A stretch of 64,000 bases of DNA from Planctomycetota bacterium. Its GTDB lineage: Bacteria; Planctomycetota; UBA8742; UBA2392. The notes beneath the pieces were generated by a model. The model worked only from the letters and a program-made list of their open reading frames with translations, was not told where the DNA came from and made no database searches. Below, piece after piece: positions 25,087 through 32,503 of the stretch. The stretch covers positions 114,410 to 178,409 of the forward strand of contig JAMQHL010000006.1 in assembly GCA_025993795.1 (NCBI GenBank). The letters are read 5' to 3'. The position numbers were made by a program, and so were the translations under genes. How positions within the stretch are numbered: the first letter of the stretch is position 1; every line of letters begins with the position of its first letter.

Positions 25087-25695
25087 ATGACCCGCATTGA
25101 GCTTGAGCGCGTGCTGACCCTCAACCGCGTCTGGCAGCCGCTCACCACACTGGTACTGCGTCGCGCACTGGTGCTGGTGTCGCGCGACCGGGCCCGCATC
25201 GTATGCCCCCAGACCTACCAGATGTTCACCTGGGAGCAGTGGCTTGCACAGCGTGCCGTGCCGGCTGACACCCATGTGATTGAGGCCGACTACATCCGGA
25301 CGGCTGCCCTGCAGGTGCGCATTCCGCAGGTGATTACGCTGGCCCGGTTCGCCGGCTATCCCAACGCCGGCGTGCCGTTCTCGCGCCGCGGCGTGTACGA
25401 ACGCGACAACGGCCGCTGCCAGTACTGCAACGCGGTCGTGCACAAGCGCGACATGACGCTTGACCACGTAGTGCCGGTGTCGCGCGGCGGCGCAAGCACG
25501 TGGGGCAATTGCGTGCTGGCGTGCGCTCGCTGCAATCATCGCAAGGCCGACCGCACGCCGCGCGAGGCCGAGATGACCCTGCTGGCCGTGCCGCAGCAGC
25601 CGACGCGCGCGAAACTGCTGCTGCGTGGCGTGACGTCGCAGCCCGCGTGGACGCCGTTCATCGGCAAGGCCGTGGTCGCAGTTGCAACGGAGTAA
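25087..25695 (+). CDS. HNH endonuclease inside the tRNA array
   Basis: The product has 202 residues. A C-terminal HNH/ICEA-like nuclease domain at about 100-165 shows the zinc pairs CQYC and CARC, with the catalytic block TLDHVVPVSRGGASTWGN and a following N in CNHRKA. The N-terminal part (VLTLNRVWQPLTTLVLRRAL) is typical of a widespread chromosomal HNH family. AAGGAGACGCC precedes the ATG. It sits between the Met-like and Gln tRNA genes in the same direction, so it may be co-transcribed. Its target is unknown; homing or a role in array mobility is possible. Confidence 0.88.
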   Translation: MTRIELERVLTLNRVWQPLTTLVLRRALVLVSRDRARIVCPQTYQMFTWEQWLAQRAVPADTHVIEADYIRTAALQVRIPQVITLARFAGYPNAGVPFSRRGVYERDNGRCQYCNAVVHKRDMTLDHVVPVSRGGASTWGNCVLACARCNHRKADRTPREAEMTLLAVPQQPTRAKLLLRGVTSQPAWTPFIGKAVVAVATE

Positions 25696-25697
25696 TG

Positions 25698-25720
25698 CAG
25701 GGGTGCCTGGCACCCCTGCC
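25698..25720. repeat. Perfect hairpin after the HNH gene
   Basis: GCAGGGGTGCC and GGCACCCCTGC are perfect 11-bp arms around a single T. It lies between the HNH stop and tRNA-Gln and has no T-run, so processing or attenuation is more likely than classical termination. Confidence 0.6.
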
Positions 25721-25723
25721 CCC

Positions 25724-25798
25724 TCGCGGGTCGTCCAACGGATAGGACGCCGGGCTCTGGACCCGGAAATGAGCGTTTGAATCGCTCCCTGCGAACCA
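25724..25798 (+). tRNA. tRNA-Gln (CTG)
   Basis: Acceptor TCGCGGG/CCTGCGA, anticodon stem CCGGG/CCCGG with loop CTCTGGA, and T-arm GAGCG/CGCTC. CCA is encoded. Confidence 0.88.
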
Positions 25799-25803
25799 GC
25801 TTC

Positions 25804-25872
25804 AGGCCGGGGCCCGGGGCCGGACCGGTTTCCAGAACCAGTCGGGTGAGTTCGACTCTTACACGGCCTGCC
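25804..25872 (+). tRNA. tRNA-Trp (CCA)-like, aberrant D-arm
   Basis: The anticodon arm CCGGT/ACCAG with loop TTCCAGA, the T-arm GTGAG/CTTAC with TTCGACT, the acceptor AGGCCGG/ACGGCCT and the G discriminator fit tRNA-Trp. Only 14 G/C-rich nt lie between the acceptor and the anticodon stem, so the D-arm is missing or collapsed. CCA is incomplete (CCG). Confidence 0.5.
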
Positions 25873-25878
25873 GGCTTC

Positions 25879-25939
25879 CGTTCCGGGTTCTGAGTTCCGA
25901 GTACACGGCAGTTCAACGCGGAACTCAGAACCCGGAACG
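25879..25939. repeat. Long perfect inverted repeat
   Basis: Two identical 21-bp arms (25879-25899 and 25919-25939, core GGGTTCTGAGTTCCG) flank a 19-nt loop. It follows the last tRNA-like gene and may act as terminator or a REP-type element; there is no T-run. Confidence 0.7.
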
Positions 25940-25972
25940 CAAGAGCATCCTTCACCACGGCGGGCACGACCG

Positions 25973-25978
25973 TAGACT
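25973..25978 (+). promoter_or_regulatory. Leaderless-type -10 element
   Basis: TAGACT ends 6 nt before the ATG at 25985. No Shine-Dalgarno; a weak TTCACC lies 16 nt upstream. Confidence 0.45.
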
Positions 25979-25984
25979 GCCCGC

Positions 25985-26986
25985 ATGAAACGCTGGGTCA
26001 TCACGCAAATCGGCGCAGAACACAAACTTGAGATCGAAGACGTGCCGACACCGTCGCCAGGCCCCGGCGAAGTGCTGGTGCGCTTGCACGCCTGGTCCCT
26101 GAACTACCGCGACCTCATGATCCTGCGCGGCGAGTATGGACAGCCCAGGCACATGCCGCTGGTGCCGCTATCCGACGGCGCCGGCGAAATCGTCGCCGTG
26201 GGCAAAGACGTCCTCACGTTCAAAGTCGGGCAGCGCGTGATCGGCACCTTCTTTCAGGGCTGGCTCGACGGCCCCATCCACGCCGGTGCTTACGGCACTG
26301 ACCTGGGGTTCGGTTTGCCGGGCGTGCTGGCCGAGTACCGCTGCTTTCCTCAGCAGGGCGTGGCGGCGCTTCCCGAGGTTCTTTCTTACCAGCATGCGGC
26401 AACATTGCCCGTGGCGGGCCTGACGGCTTACAACGCAGTGCGCGACCTGCCGCAGGGGCGAACGCTGCTCACGCTGGGCACCGGTGGCGTGAGCCTGTTT
26501 GCGTTGCAGATTGCGAAGTCGTTCGGCAATCGCGTGATCATTACCAGCAGCAGCGACGACAAACTCTCGCGCGCCAAGGCGCTGGGCGCCGACGACGGCG
26601 TCAACTACGTCACGCACGCCGACTGGGACCAGGAGGTCCTGCGCCTGACGCAGGGTCGAGGCGCGGACTGGATTGTCGAAACCGGCGGCGCCAAGACAGT
26701 TCAGCGCAGCGTCAATGCGTTGGCCCCGGCTGGGCGCATCAGCCTGGTCGGGCGTCTGACCGGGGTCGCCGACAACGTGAACATCCAGCCGCTGGTCTAT
26801 AAAGCGGCCGGGCTGCGCGGCATATTTGTCGGCAGCCGCATCGAGCTACTGGAAGCGGCAACCTTCGTGGCAAAGCACGCGCTGCAACCCCAGATCGCCG
26901 CGACAGTTGCATTTGCTGATGCGCCGCGGGCATATGACGCCCTGGCGGCGGGCCCATTCGGCAAGGTCGTCATCACGGCAACCTAG
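25985..26986 (+). CDS. Zinc-free MDR family NAD(P)-dependent oxidoreductase
   Basis: The product has 333 residues with an alcohol-dehydrogenase-like GroES fold, then a Rossmann domain with the nucleotide loop LLTLGTGGVSLFALQIAKSFG near residue 160. LNYRDLMILRGEYG and VPLSDGAGEIVAVG are typical of quinone-oxidoreductase/enoyl-reductase-like MDR proteins. The catalytic zinc Cys and the structural four-Cys lobe are absent. It probably reduces a quinone or activated alkene in the cytoplasm; the substrate cannot be read. The start follows a leaderless-type -10. Confidence 0.85.
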   Translation: MKRWVITQIGAEHKLEIEDVPTPSPGPGEVLVRLHAWSLNYRDLMILRGEYGQPRHMPLVPLSDGAGEIVAVGKDVLTFKVGQRVIGTFFQGWLDGPIHAGAYGTDLGFGLPGVLAEYRCFPQQGVAALPEVLSYQHAATLPVAGLTAYNAVRDLPQGRTLLTLGTGGVSLFALQIAKSFGNRVIITSSSDDKLSRAKALGADDGVNYVTHADWDQEVLRLTQGRGADWIVETGGAKTVQRSVNALAPAGRISLVGRLTGVADNVNIQPLVYKAAGLRGIFVGSRIELLEAATFVAKHALQPQIAATVAFADAPRAYDALAAGPFGKVVITAT

Positions 26987-27066
26987 GCTTTTACCCGCCC
27001 GTTACAAAGAACCGGGCCGCCAGGCCGTACTCTAGTGCAGGCGCATCCGTGCGCCGACGGGAGGCC

Positions 27067-27303
27067 ATGATGCTTCTGCCAGTGCCAGCCGGTTGCGTGA
27101 TCAGCAAGTTCGACTTTGGCGGCATCGGGGCTGAACCCGGCGCGAGCCTGCTGCCGATTGTCGAGGCGCGTCGCATCTGCAACGAAGTCGTTCGGCGCCA
27201 CAAAGAACCGGCGCTGATGCAGTTCGCGGGTCTCAACATGGTAAGCACCAGCGTGCTTCCCATGGAGCCGGGCCGCAAACGTGGCTTCAGGAACGAGGAC
27301 TAG
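27067..27303 (+). CDS. Small hypothetical protein
   Basis: A 78-residue frame (MMLLPVPAGCVISKFDFGGI, then GAEPGASLLPIVEARRICNEVVRRH...) starts at an ATG preceded by GGGAGG at the correct spacing. An amphipathic helix occupies the centre. It has no membrane segment or recognised domain. It lies between the MDR gene and the response regulator. The good ribosome binding site and typical codon use support it as real. Confidence 0.55.
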   Translation: MMLLPVPAGCVISKFDFGGIGAEPGASLLPIVEARRICNEVVRRHKEPALMQFAGLNMVSTSVLPMEPGRKRGFRNED

Positions 27304-27333
27304 GTGGCAATCCCCTACGCAAGTCGATTTTCA

Positions 27334-27361
27334 GTAGGGGCGCAGCCGGCTGCGCCCCTAC
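27334..27361. repeat. 28-bp perfect palindrome
   Basis: The arm GTAGGGGCGCAGCC is followed immediately by its reverse complement. It lies 11 nt before the response regulator ATG and overlaps a TACAAT (27358-27363) that would be its -10. It may be a REP element or a cruciform operator. Confidence 0.6.
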
Positions 27362-27372
27362 AATGCATGCCC

Positions 27373-28074
27373 ATGACAAATCAACGCAGCATCCTGGTCA
27401 TTGAAGACGACGCCGCCATCCGGCGCGGCGTGGTTGATTGCCTGAACTTCGACGGCTACAGCGTTTTCGAAGCGGGCGACGGCGAAACCGGCCTGCGCAA
27501 CGCGTTGCAGGTTGACTGCGACCTGGTGCTGCTGGATCTGGCGCTGCCCAAGATTGCGGGGCTCGAAATCCTGAAAGAAATCCGCCGCGTGCGGCCCACG
27601 CTGCCGGTGATCATCATGACCGCCATGGGCGCCGAGAAAGACCGCGTGGCCGGCCTGAGACTTGGCGCCGACGACTATGTTGTCAAGCCGTTCAGCGTGG
27701 CTGAGCTCAGCGCCCGCGTTGAGGCCGTGATCCGCCGCAGCCCTGAGCGCCCGGCCGACGTGAGTGCTTATGAGTTTCCTGGCGGCGTGGCTGATCTTGC
27801 GCGCTGCGAGATACGCTACGAGGGCGGTGATCGCGTGGACTTGTCCGAGCGCGAACGCGAGTTGCTGCGCTACCTGGTCGTGAACCCTGGCCGCGTCATC
27901 ACGCGTGACGAGATTCTACAGCGTGTGTGGCGCATCGACCCCCGCGGCCTCAGCACGCGCACGATTGACATGCACGTCGCGCGGCTGCGCGAGAAGCTGC
28001 GCGACAGCGGTGACGCGCCGACGATTCTGCTGACCGTTCGGGGCAAGGGCTACATGCTTGCGGGGGCGCCATGA
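27373..28074 (+). CDS. OmpR-family response regulator
   Basis: The product has 233 residues. The receiver domain is at about 5-120, with the phosphoacceptor D55 in LVLLDLALP, the acidic pair E11/D12 and K105 in YVVKPF. A winged-helix Trans_reg_C domain follows, with YLVVNPGRVITRDEIL and RTIDMHVARLREKL. A longer frame begins at 27304, but it would translate through the 28-bp palindrome, so the ATG at 27373 is used. The stop overlaps the kinase start as ATGA. It is a DNA-binding transcription factor controlled by the next gene. Confidence 0.92.
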   Translation: MTNQRSILVIEDDAAIRRGVVDCLNFDGYSVFEAGDGETGLRNALQVDCDLVLLDLALPKIAGLEILKEIRRVRPTLPVIIMTAMGAEKDRVAGLRLGADDYVVKPFSVAELSARVEAVIRRSPERPADVSAYEFPGGVADLARCEIRYEGGDRVDLSERERELLRYLVVNPGRVITRDEILQRVWRIDPRGLSTRTIDMHVARLREKLRDSGDAPTILLTVRGKGYMLAGAP

Positions 28075-29846
28075 AGGGCGGCGTGGTCTGGGCTGTTTTC
28101 GCCTTTGGCGTCGCGGTTGCGGCCGGGGTGATGGTCTGGGCAAGCCTGTTGCTGACCGACCTTGAGAGAAGCCACGCCGAAGCCAACCAGCGCGCGCTTT
28201 CGGAGCAGGGCGTGCGCAACGCGCTGTGGCAGCTTGAAAGCGAGCTTACGCCGATCGTCACGGACGAAGCCGCCCGGCCCTACTTTCATTACTCGGCGTT
28301 CTACCCGGCCGAAGGCGCCTACACCCGTATGTTCGGCGAGATTCGACCCGACGAGCCGCTGCTGCCATCGCCGCTGCTGCGCCTGGAAAGCGGCGTGGTG
28401 CAGGTGCACTTCCAGTATGAACCAGGCGGCGAGCTGACCTCGCCGCAGGCGCCGCAAGGCGAGAAGCAGCGACTGGCCCTGCGCAAGCTGCTTTCGCCTG
28501 ACGACATTCGGGCCGCGCAGGCAAAGCTGGCGCAGGTGCGCGACCGTGTTACGCGCGAGGCGATGCTGGCACAGCTTCCCGGCCGCAAGTCGGACCCGCG
28601 CCAGAACATCGCAGCCGACATGGTCTATGCCGACGACAGATGGGCCGCCCGCAACGGACAGAACCAGGCCGAGTACCAGAAACGTTCCGACGCCAACAAG
28701 AAGGCCGCCAGCAAACGCAAGGGCGAAGAACAGAACGATGCCCAGCAGCAGATCGGCTATGGCGGCGACGGCCCGCCGCCTGTGGACATCCAGGAAGGAC
28801 CGATGTCCGCGCTGTGGATGGGCGAAACGCTGGTGCTCGCGCGGCGCATCAGCCTGGATGGCAGCGAGTATGTGCAGGGATGCGTGCTGGACTGGGACGT
28901 GATTCGCGCGACGTTGACCGCCGCCAGCCGCGACTTGATGCCCAACGCGACCTTCCGGCCCGCGCCGCTGGGGGCAACGGGAGTCGAGAGTGCTTCGGTG
29001 CAGCGGCTTGCCGCGCTGCCGATCGAGGTGCTGCCGGGCGAAATGCCGAACACGGCGCCACAGGCCGGCATCTCGCCGCTTCGCGTCACACTGTATGTGG
29101 CGTGGGGCTGCCTGGTGTTTGTCGCGCTTTCCCTGGCGTTCACGCTGCGGCGCACGCTGGCGCTTTCAGCACGGCGCGAAGAGTTCGTCAGCGCAGTCAC
29201 CCACGAGCTGCGCACGCCGCTGACCACTTTCCGGATGTACACCGAGATGCTGCAAAGCGGCCGCGTGCCGAATGAAGAGGCCCGCAACGAGTACTACAAC
29301 ACCCTGCACAACGAGGCGCTGCGCCTTGGGCACCTGGTCGAGAACGTGCTGGCGTATGCCAAGCTTGAGCGCGGCCGCAAAGAAGACCGCATCGAGGAAG
29401 TCCCGCTGTCACGCCTGATTGAACGCAGCACCGAGCGCATGTCGCAACGCGCGCAACAGGCGGGTATGCAGCTTGATATTGCCGCCTGCCCGCAAGTGGC
29501 TGTGCTGGCTGACCCCGGGGCGGTTGAGCAGGTGATGTTCAACCTGGTGGACAACGCGTGCAAGTACGCCACCGGCGGCGAGCGGCGCATCGAGATAACC
29601 TGCACCGTCGGCACCAGGGCGCGCATCACGGTCCGCGACCACGGCCCCGGCATCAGCAAGACCGAAGCTGCGAAACTGTTCCAGCCGTTCCGCAAGTCGG
29701 CCCAGCAAGCCGCCAACAGCGCCCCCGGCGTGGGTTTGGGGCTTGCGCTGAGCCGCAGGCTGGCAAGAGCGATGGGCGGCGATTTGTCGCTGGATCCAGG
29801 CGTACAGGACGGCTGCTGCTTCGTGCTTACACTGCCGCTGGCCTAA
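28071..29846 (+). CDS. Sensor histidine kinase
   Basis: The product has 591 residues. TM1 is at about 5-27 and TM2 at about 340-360, enclosing a roughly 310-residue periplasmic sensor of no recognised family. That sensor includes a charged stretch of Lys/Gln/Asn (KKAASKRKGEEQNDAQQQIG). HisKA has H378 in AVTHELRTPL. The HATPase shows NLVDNACKYA (N box), RDHGPGISK (G1) and GVGLGLALSRRLA (G2). It is coupled by ATGA to the OmpR-type regulator. The ligand is unknown. Confidence 0.92.
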   Translation: MKGGVVWAVFAFGVAVAAGVMVWASLLLTDLERSHAEANQRALSEQGVRNALWQLESELTPIVTDEAARPYFHYSAFYPAEGAYTRMFGEIRPDEPLLPSPLLRLESGVVQVHFQYEPGGELTSPQAPQGEKQRLALRKLLSPDDIRAAQAKLAQVRDRVTREAMLAQLPGRKSDPRQNIAADMVYADDRWAARNGQNQAEYQKRSDANKKAASKRKGEEQNDAQQQIGYGGDGPPPVDIQEGPMSALWMGETLVLARRISLDGSEYVQGCVLDWDVIRATLTAASRDLMPNATFRPAPLGATGVESASVQRLAALPIEVLPGEMPNTAPQAGISPLRVTLYVAWGCLVFVALSLAFTLRRTLALSARREEFVSAVTHELRTPLTTFRMYTEMLQSGRVPNEEARNEYYNTLHNEALRLGHLVENVLAYAKLERGRKEDRIEEVPLSRLIERSTERMSQRAQQAGMQLDIAACPQVAVLADPGAVEQVMFNLVDNACKYATGGERRIEITCTVGTRARITVRDHGPGISKTEAAKLFQPFRKSAQQAANSAPGVGLGLALSRRLARAMGGDLSLDPGVQDGCCFVLTLPLA

Positions 29847-29922
29847 GCCGGCGCTTGGCGCCCACCCCATTGACGTCGATTGGTGTTCGTTAGACCATTC
29901 GCGCGCCGCGTTGCAGGCGCAA

Positions 29923-29997
29923 GCCACCTTAGCTCAGTGGTAGAGCAATGCTTTCGTAAAGCATAGGTCGTCGGTTCAAATCCGACAGGTGGCTCCA
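29923..29997 (+). tRNA. tRNA-Thr (CGT)
   Basis: Acceptor GCCACCT/AGGTGGC is perfect, D-arm GCTC/GAGC, anticodon stem ATGCT/AGCAT with loop TTCGTAA, T-arm GTCGG/CCGAC with TTCAAAT, and CCA encoded. This is the standard copy compared with the weaker one at 24858. Confidence 0.95.
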
Positions 29998-30052
29998 GCC
30001 TTCGTACAGGCTTCGGCTGGCAGGCCAGCCAACCGGCAAGCCAGTCATGCAA

Positions 30053-30100
30053 ACCAAGGGCGTGCCGAATGTGCCGGCGCGCCCTTGGTCATTTGCGTTT
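30053..30100 (+). terminator. Terminator after tRNA-Thr
   Basis: ACCAAGGGCG (30053-30062) pairs with CGCCCTTGGT (30080-30089), followed by CATTTGCGTTT. Confidence 0.6.
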
Positions 30101-30113
30101 TCGCGCGATTCGC

Positions 30114-30119
30114 TAGATT
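30114..30119 (+). promoter_or_regulatory. Leaderless-type -10 element
   Basis: TAGATT ends 6 nt before the ATG at 30126, with no Shine-Dalgarno. Confidence 0.45.
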
Positions 30120-30125
30120 GCCGCC

Positions 30126-32444
30126 ATGAAGATCGTCAGCATTGGTGGCGGGCCTGCGGGGCTCTACTTCTCGATCCTGATGAAGAAGCAGAACCCCGCC
30201 CACGACATTGTCGTGGTCGAGCGCAACCGGCCCTACGACACGTTTGGCTGGGGTGTCGTGTTTTCCGATGAAACACTGGGTGGTTTCGAAACCGCAGACC
30301 AGCCAACCTTCGACCGCATCACCAAAGAGTTCGCGTACTGGCCCGACATCGACACGTTCATCCAGGGCCAGTGCGTTCGCAGCACCGGCCACGGCTTTGC
30401 CGGCATGAGCCGCAAACGCCTGCTGAACATCTTTCAGGAACGCTGCGAAGAGCTGGGCGTCCAGCTGGTCTTTGACACCGAAGTGAGGTCGCTGGAGCCG
30501 TATGCCGACGCCGACCTGGTTCTCGGCGCCGACGGCGTTAACTCGTGGGTGCGCGAGCACCTGAAACAGCACTTCAAGCCGGAAATCGACTGGCGCAGAT
30601 GCAAGTTCTCGTGGCTTGGCGCGAACTTCCGGCTGCCTGCGTTCACGTTCATCTACGAAGAGAACGAGCACGGATTGTTCACCGTGCATGCCTACCCGTT
30701 CGACGCGAACACCAGCACATTCATTGTCGAATGCCGCGAAGAGACCTGGAAGCGCGCCGGCCTTGACCAGGCCGACGAAGCCCAGACCATCGCCTACAGC
30801 GAGAAGCTGTTCCGCAAGCATCTGCATGGGCACAAGCTGCTTGGCAACAAGAGCGTGTGGCGTACTTTCCCGACAATTCGCAACGAGTCCTGGGTGCATG
30901 AAAATGTGGTGCTGCTTGGCGACGCCGCGCACACCGCGCACTTCAGCATCGGCAGCGGTACAAAACTGGCAATGGAAGACGCCATTGAGCTGGCAAAGAC
31001 ATTCGCCGACCTGCCCGGCAAGCCCGTCAACACAGTGCTGCGCGAGTATCAATCACGCCGCTGGGAAGATTCTGCACGCCTGCAAAAGACAGCGCAGACC
31101 AGCCTGGAGTGGTACGAAAACGTCGCCCGCTACTTCAAAACTCAGCCACCAATCCAGTTCACGTTCAATCAACTCACGCGCAGCAAGCGCATCACTTATG
31201 ACAATCTCAAGTTGCGCGACCCTGAGTTTGTGCAGCGCGCAACGGAGTGGTTTGCCGGGAACAACCCGCACAAAGGCGTGATCGTTCCGGTGCCCGGGTA
31301 CGCGTGCGGTGTGTCGGGAATCGGGAATCGGGAGTCGGCAACCGCAGCGCCACCCGCCTTTCAGCCGTTTCAGTTGCGCGGCATGACCTTGGCCAACCGC
31401 ATCGTCGTCAGCCCGATGGCGCAGTACTCGTGCAATGACGACGGCATGCCCAACCGCTGGCACCTTGTGCATCTGGGTTCGCGCGCGATCGGCGGCGCCG
31501 GCCTGATTTTCACCGAAGAAACGTACGCCACGCCCGACGCCCGCATTACGAAGGGTTGCACGGGTATTTACGGGCCCGAGCATGTGCGGGCCTGGCGCGA
31601 GATCAACGACTTCATTCATGGTTCATCTCAGGCGCGCATCTGCCTGCAGATCGGCCATGCCGGCCGCAAGGGTAGCTGTCGCCTGCCATGGGACGGCGAC
31701 GACCCCCTGGCACCCGAAGAAGGCGCCTGGCCCGTGCTGGCGCCATCGGCGATTCCGTACGACGAGGGCTGGCCCGTGCCGCGCGAAATCACGCGTGTTG
31801 AAATGGACGCCATTCGCGAACAGCACGCCGACGCTGCCGTGCGCGCCCTGCAAGCCGGGTTCGACATGATCGAGATTCACATGGCGCACGGCTATCTGCT
31901 CAGCACGTTCATCTCGCCGGTCACGAACCAGCGCACCGACGGCTATGGCGGCAGCCTGGAAGCACGCATGCGCTACCCGCTCGAAGTGTTTGACGCCGTG
32001 CGCGCGGCGTGGCCTGTGGACAAGCCGATGAGTGTGCGCATCTCCGCGACTGAATGGCGGCCCGACGGATTGACCGACGCGGACCGCATCGAGATCGGGC
32101 ACATGTTCAAGGATCACGGGCTTGACCTGCTGGACGTGTCGGCTGGGCAGGTAGTGAACGACCAGGAGCCTGTGTACGGGCGAATGTTCCAGGCGCCGTT
32201 CAGCGACCTGATCCGCAACGAAGTCGGCATCGCGACGATGACTGTCGGCAACGTGCAGACGATTGACCAGGCCAACACGCTGCTGCTGAGCGGCCGCGCC
32301 GACCTGGTGGCCATGGCAAGGCCGCACCTGGCCGACCCCTACGCCACGCTGCGCGCAGCCGCCGACTACGGCCACGAGCAGCAGTACTGGCCCCCGCAGT
32401 ACCTGGCAGCCAAACCCAGAAAACGCGGAAAGCCCCGACCGTAA
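30126..32444 (+). CDS. Fused FAD monooxygenase/Old Yellow Enzyme (aryl-CoA hydroxylase type)
   Basis: The product has 772 residues. Residues 1-390 are a group A flavin monooxygenase: [19 protein letters not shown], the FAD/NADPH block [13 protein letters not shown] and [20 protein letters not shown]. Residues from about 412 are an Old Yellow Enzyme TIM barrel ([55 protein letters not shown]). This order matches 2-aminobenzoyl-CoA monooxygenase/reductase and proteins annotated bifunctional salicylyl-CoA 5-hydroxylase, which dearomatise CoA-bound aromatics. No CoA ligase or ring-cleavage gene is nearby. The linker carries a heptamer tandem repeat (31315-31338). Confidence 0.88.
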   Translation: MKIVSIGGGPAGLYFSILMKKQNPAHDIVVVERNRPYDTFGWGVVFSDETLGGFETADQPTFDRITKEFAYWPDIDTFIQGQCVRSTGHGFAGMSRKRLLNIFQERCEELGVQLVFDTEVRSLEPYADADLVLGADGVNSWVREHLKQHFKPEIDWRRCKFSWLGANFRLPAFTFIYEENEHGLFTVHAYPFDANTSTFIVECREETWKRAGLDQADEAQTIAYSEKLFRKHLHGHKLLGNKSVWRTFPTIRNESWVHENVVLLGDAAHTAHFSIGSGTKLAMEDAIELAKTFADLPGKPVNTVLREYQSRRWEDSARLQKTAQTSLEWYENVARYFKTQPPIQFTFNQLTRSKRITYDNLKLRDPEFVQRATEWFAGNNPHKGVIVPVPGYACGVSGIGNRESATAAPPAFQPFQLRGMTLANRIVVSPMAQYSCNDDGMPNRWHLVHLGSRAIGGAGLIFTEETYATPDARITKGCTGIYGPEHVRAWREINDFIHGSSQARICLQIGHAGRKGSCRLPWDGDDPLAPEEGAWPVLAPSAIPYDEGWPVPREITRVEMDAIREQHADAAVRALQAGFDMIEIHMAHGYLLSTFISPVTNQRTDGYGGSLEARMRYPLEVFDAVRAAWPVDKPMSVRISATEWRPDGLTDADRIEIGHMFKDHGLDLLDVSAGQVVNDQEPVYGRMFQAPFSDLIRNEVGIATMTVGNVQTIDQANTLLLSGRADLVAMARPHLADPYATLRAAADYGHEQQYWPPQYLAAKPRKRGKPRP
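31315..31338 (+). repeat. Heptamer tandem repeat in the domain linker
   Basis: CGGGAAT, CGGGAAT, CGGGAGT, CGG in direct succession encode SGIGNRES between the monooxygenase and reductase domains. It looks like an intergenic-type repeat tolerated in a linker. Confidence 0.65.
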
Positions 32445-32460
32445 AGTCGGGGCTTTCATG
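32429..32460 (+). terminator. Terminator enclosing the stop codon
   Basis: AAAGCCCCGAC (32429-32439) pairs with GTCGGGGCTTT (32446-32456), with a 6-nt loop that contains the TAA stop of the fusion gene (32442-32444). Confidence 0.8.
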
Positions 32461-32465
32461 ATGGA

Positions 32466-32477
32466 TTGACGCGTCAA
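32466..32477. promoter_or_regulatory. Isolated TTGACGCGTCAA palindrome
   Basis: This 12-bp palindrome is identical to the core of the first operator half at 23727. It lies between two convergent genes, so its regulatory meaning here is unclear. Confidence 0.35.
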
Positions 32478-32503
32478 GGGTGATCCGCCCCGAGCTCACT
32501 GAC

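Noticed and set aside
23700..25990. CRISPR array
   Set aside because: Repeats here are tRNA genes and hairpins with unequal spacing; no regular repeat-spacer unit and no cas gene exist in the window.
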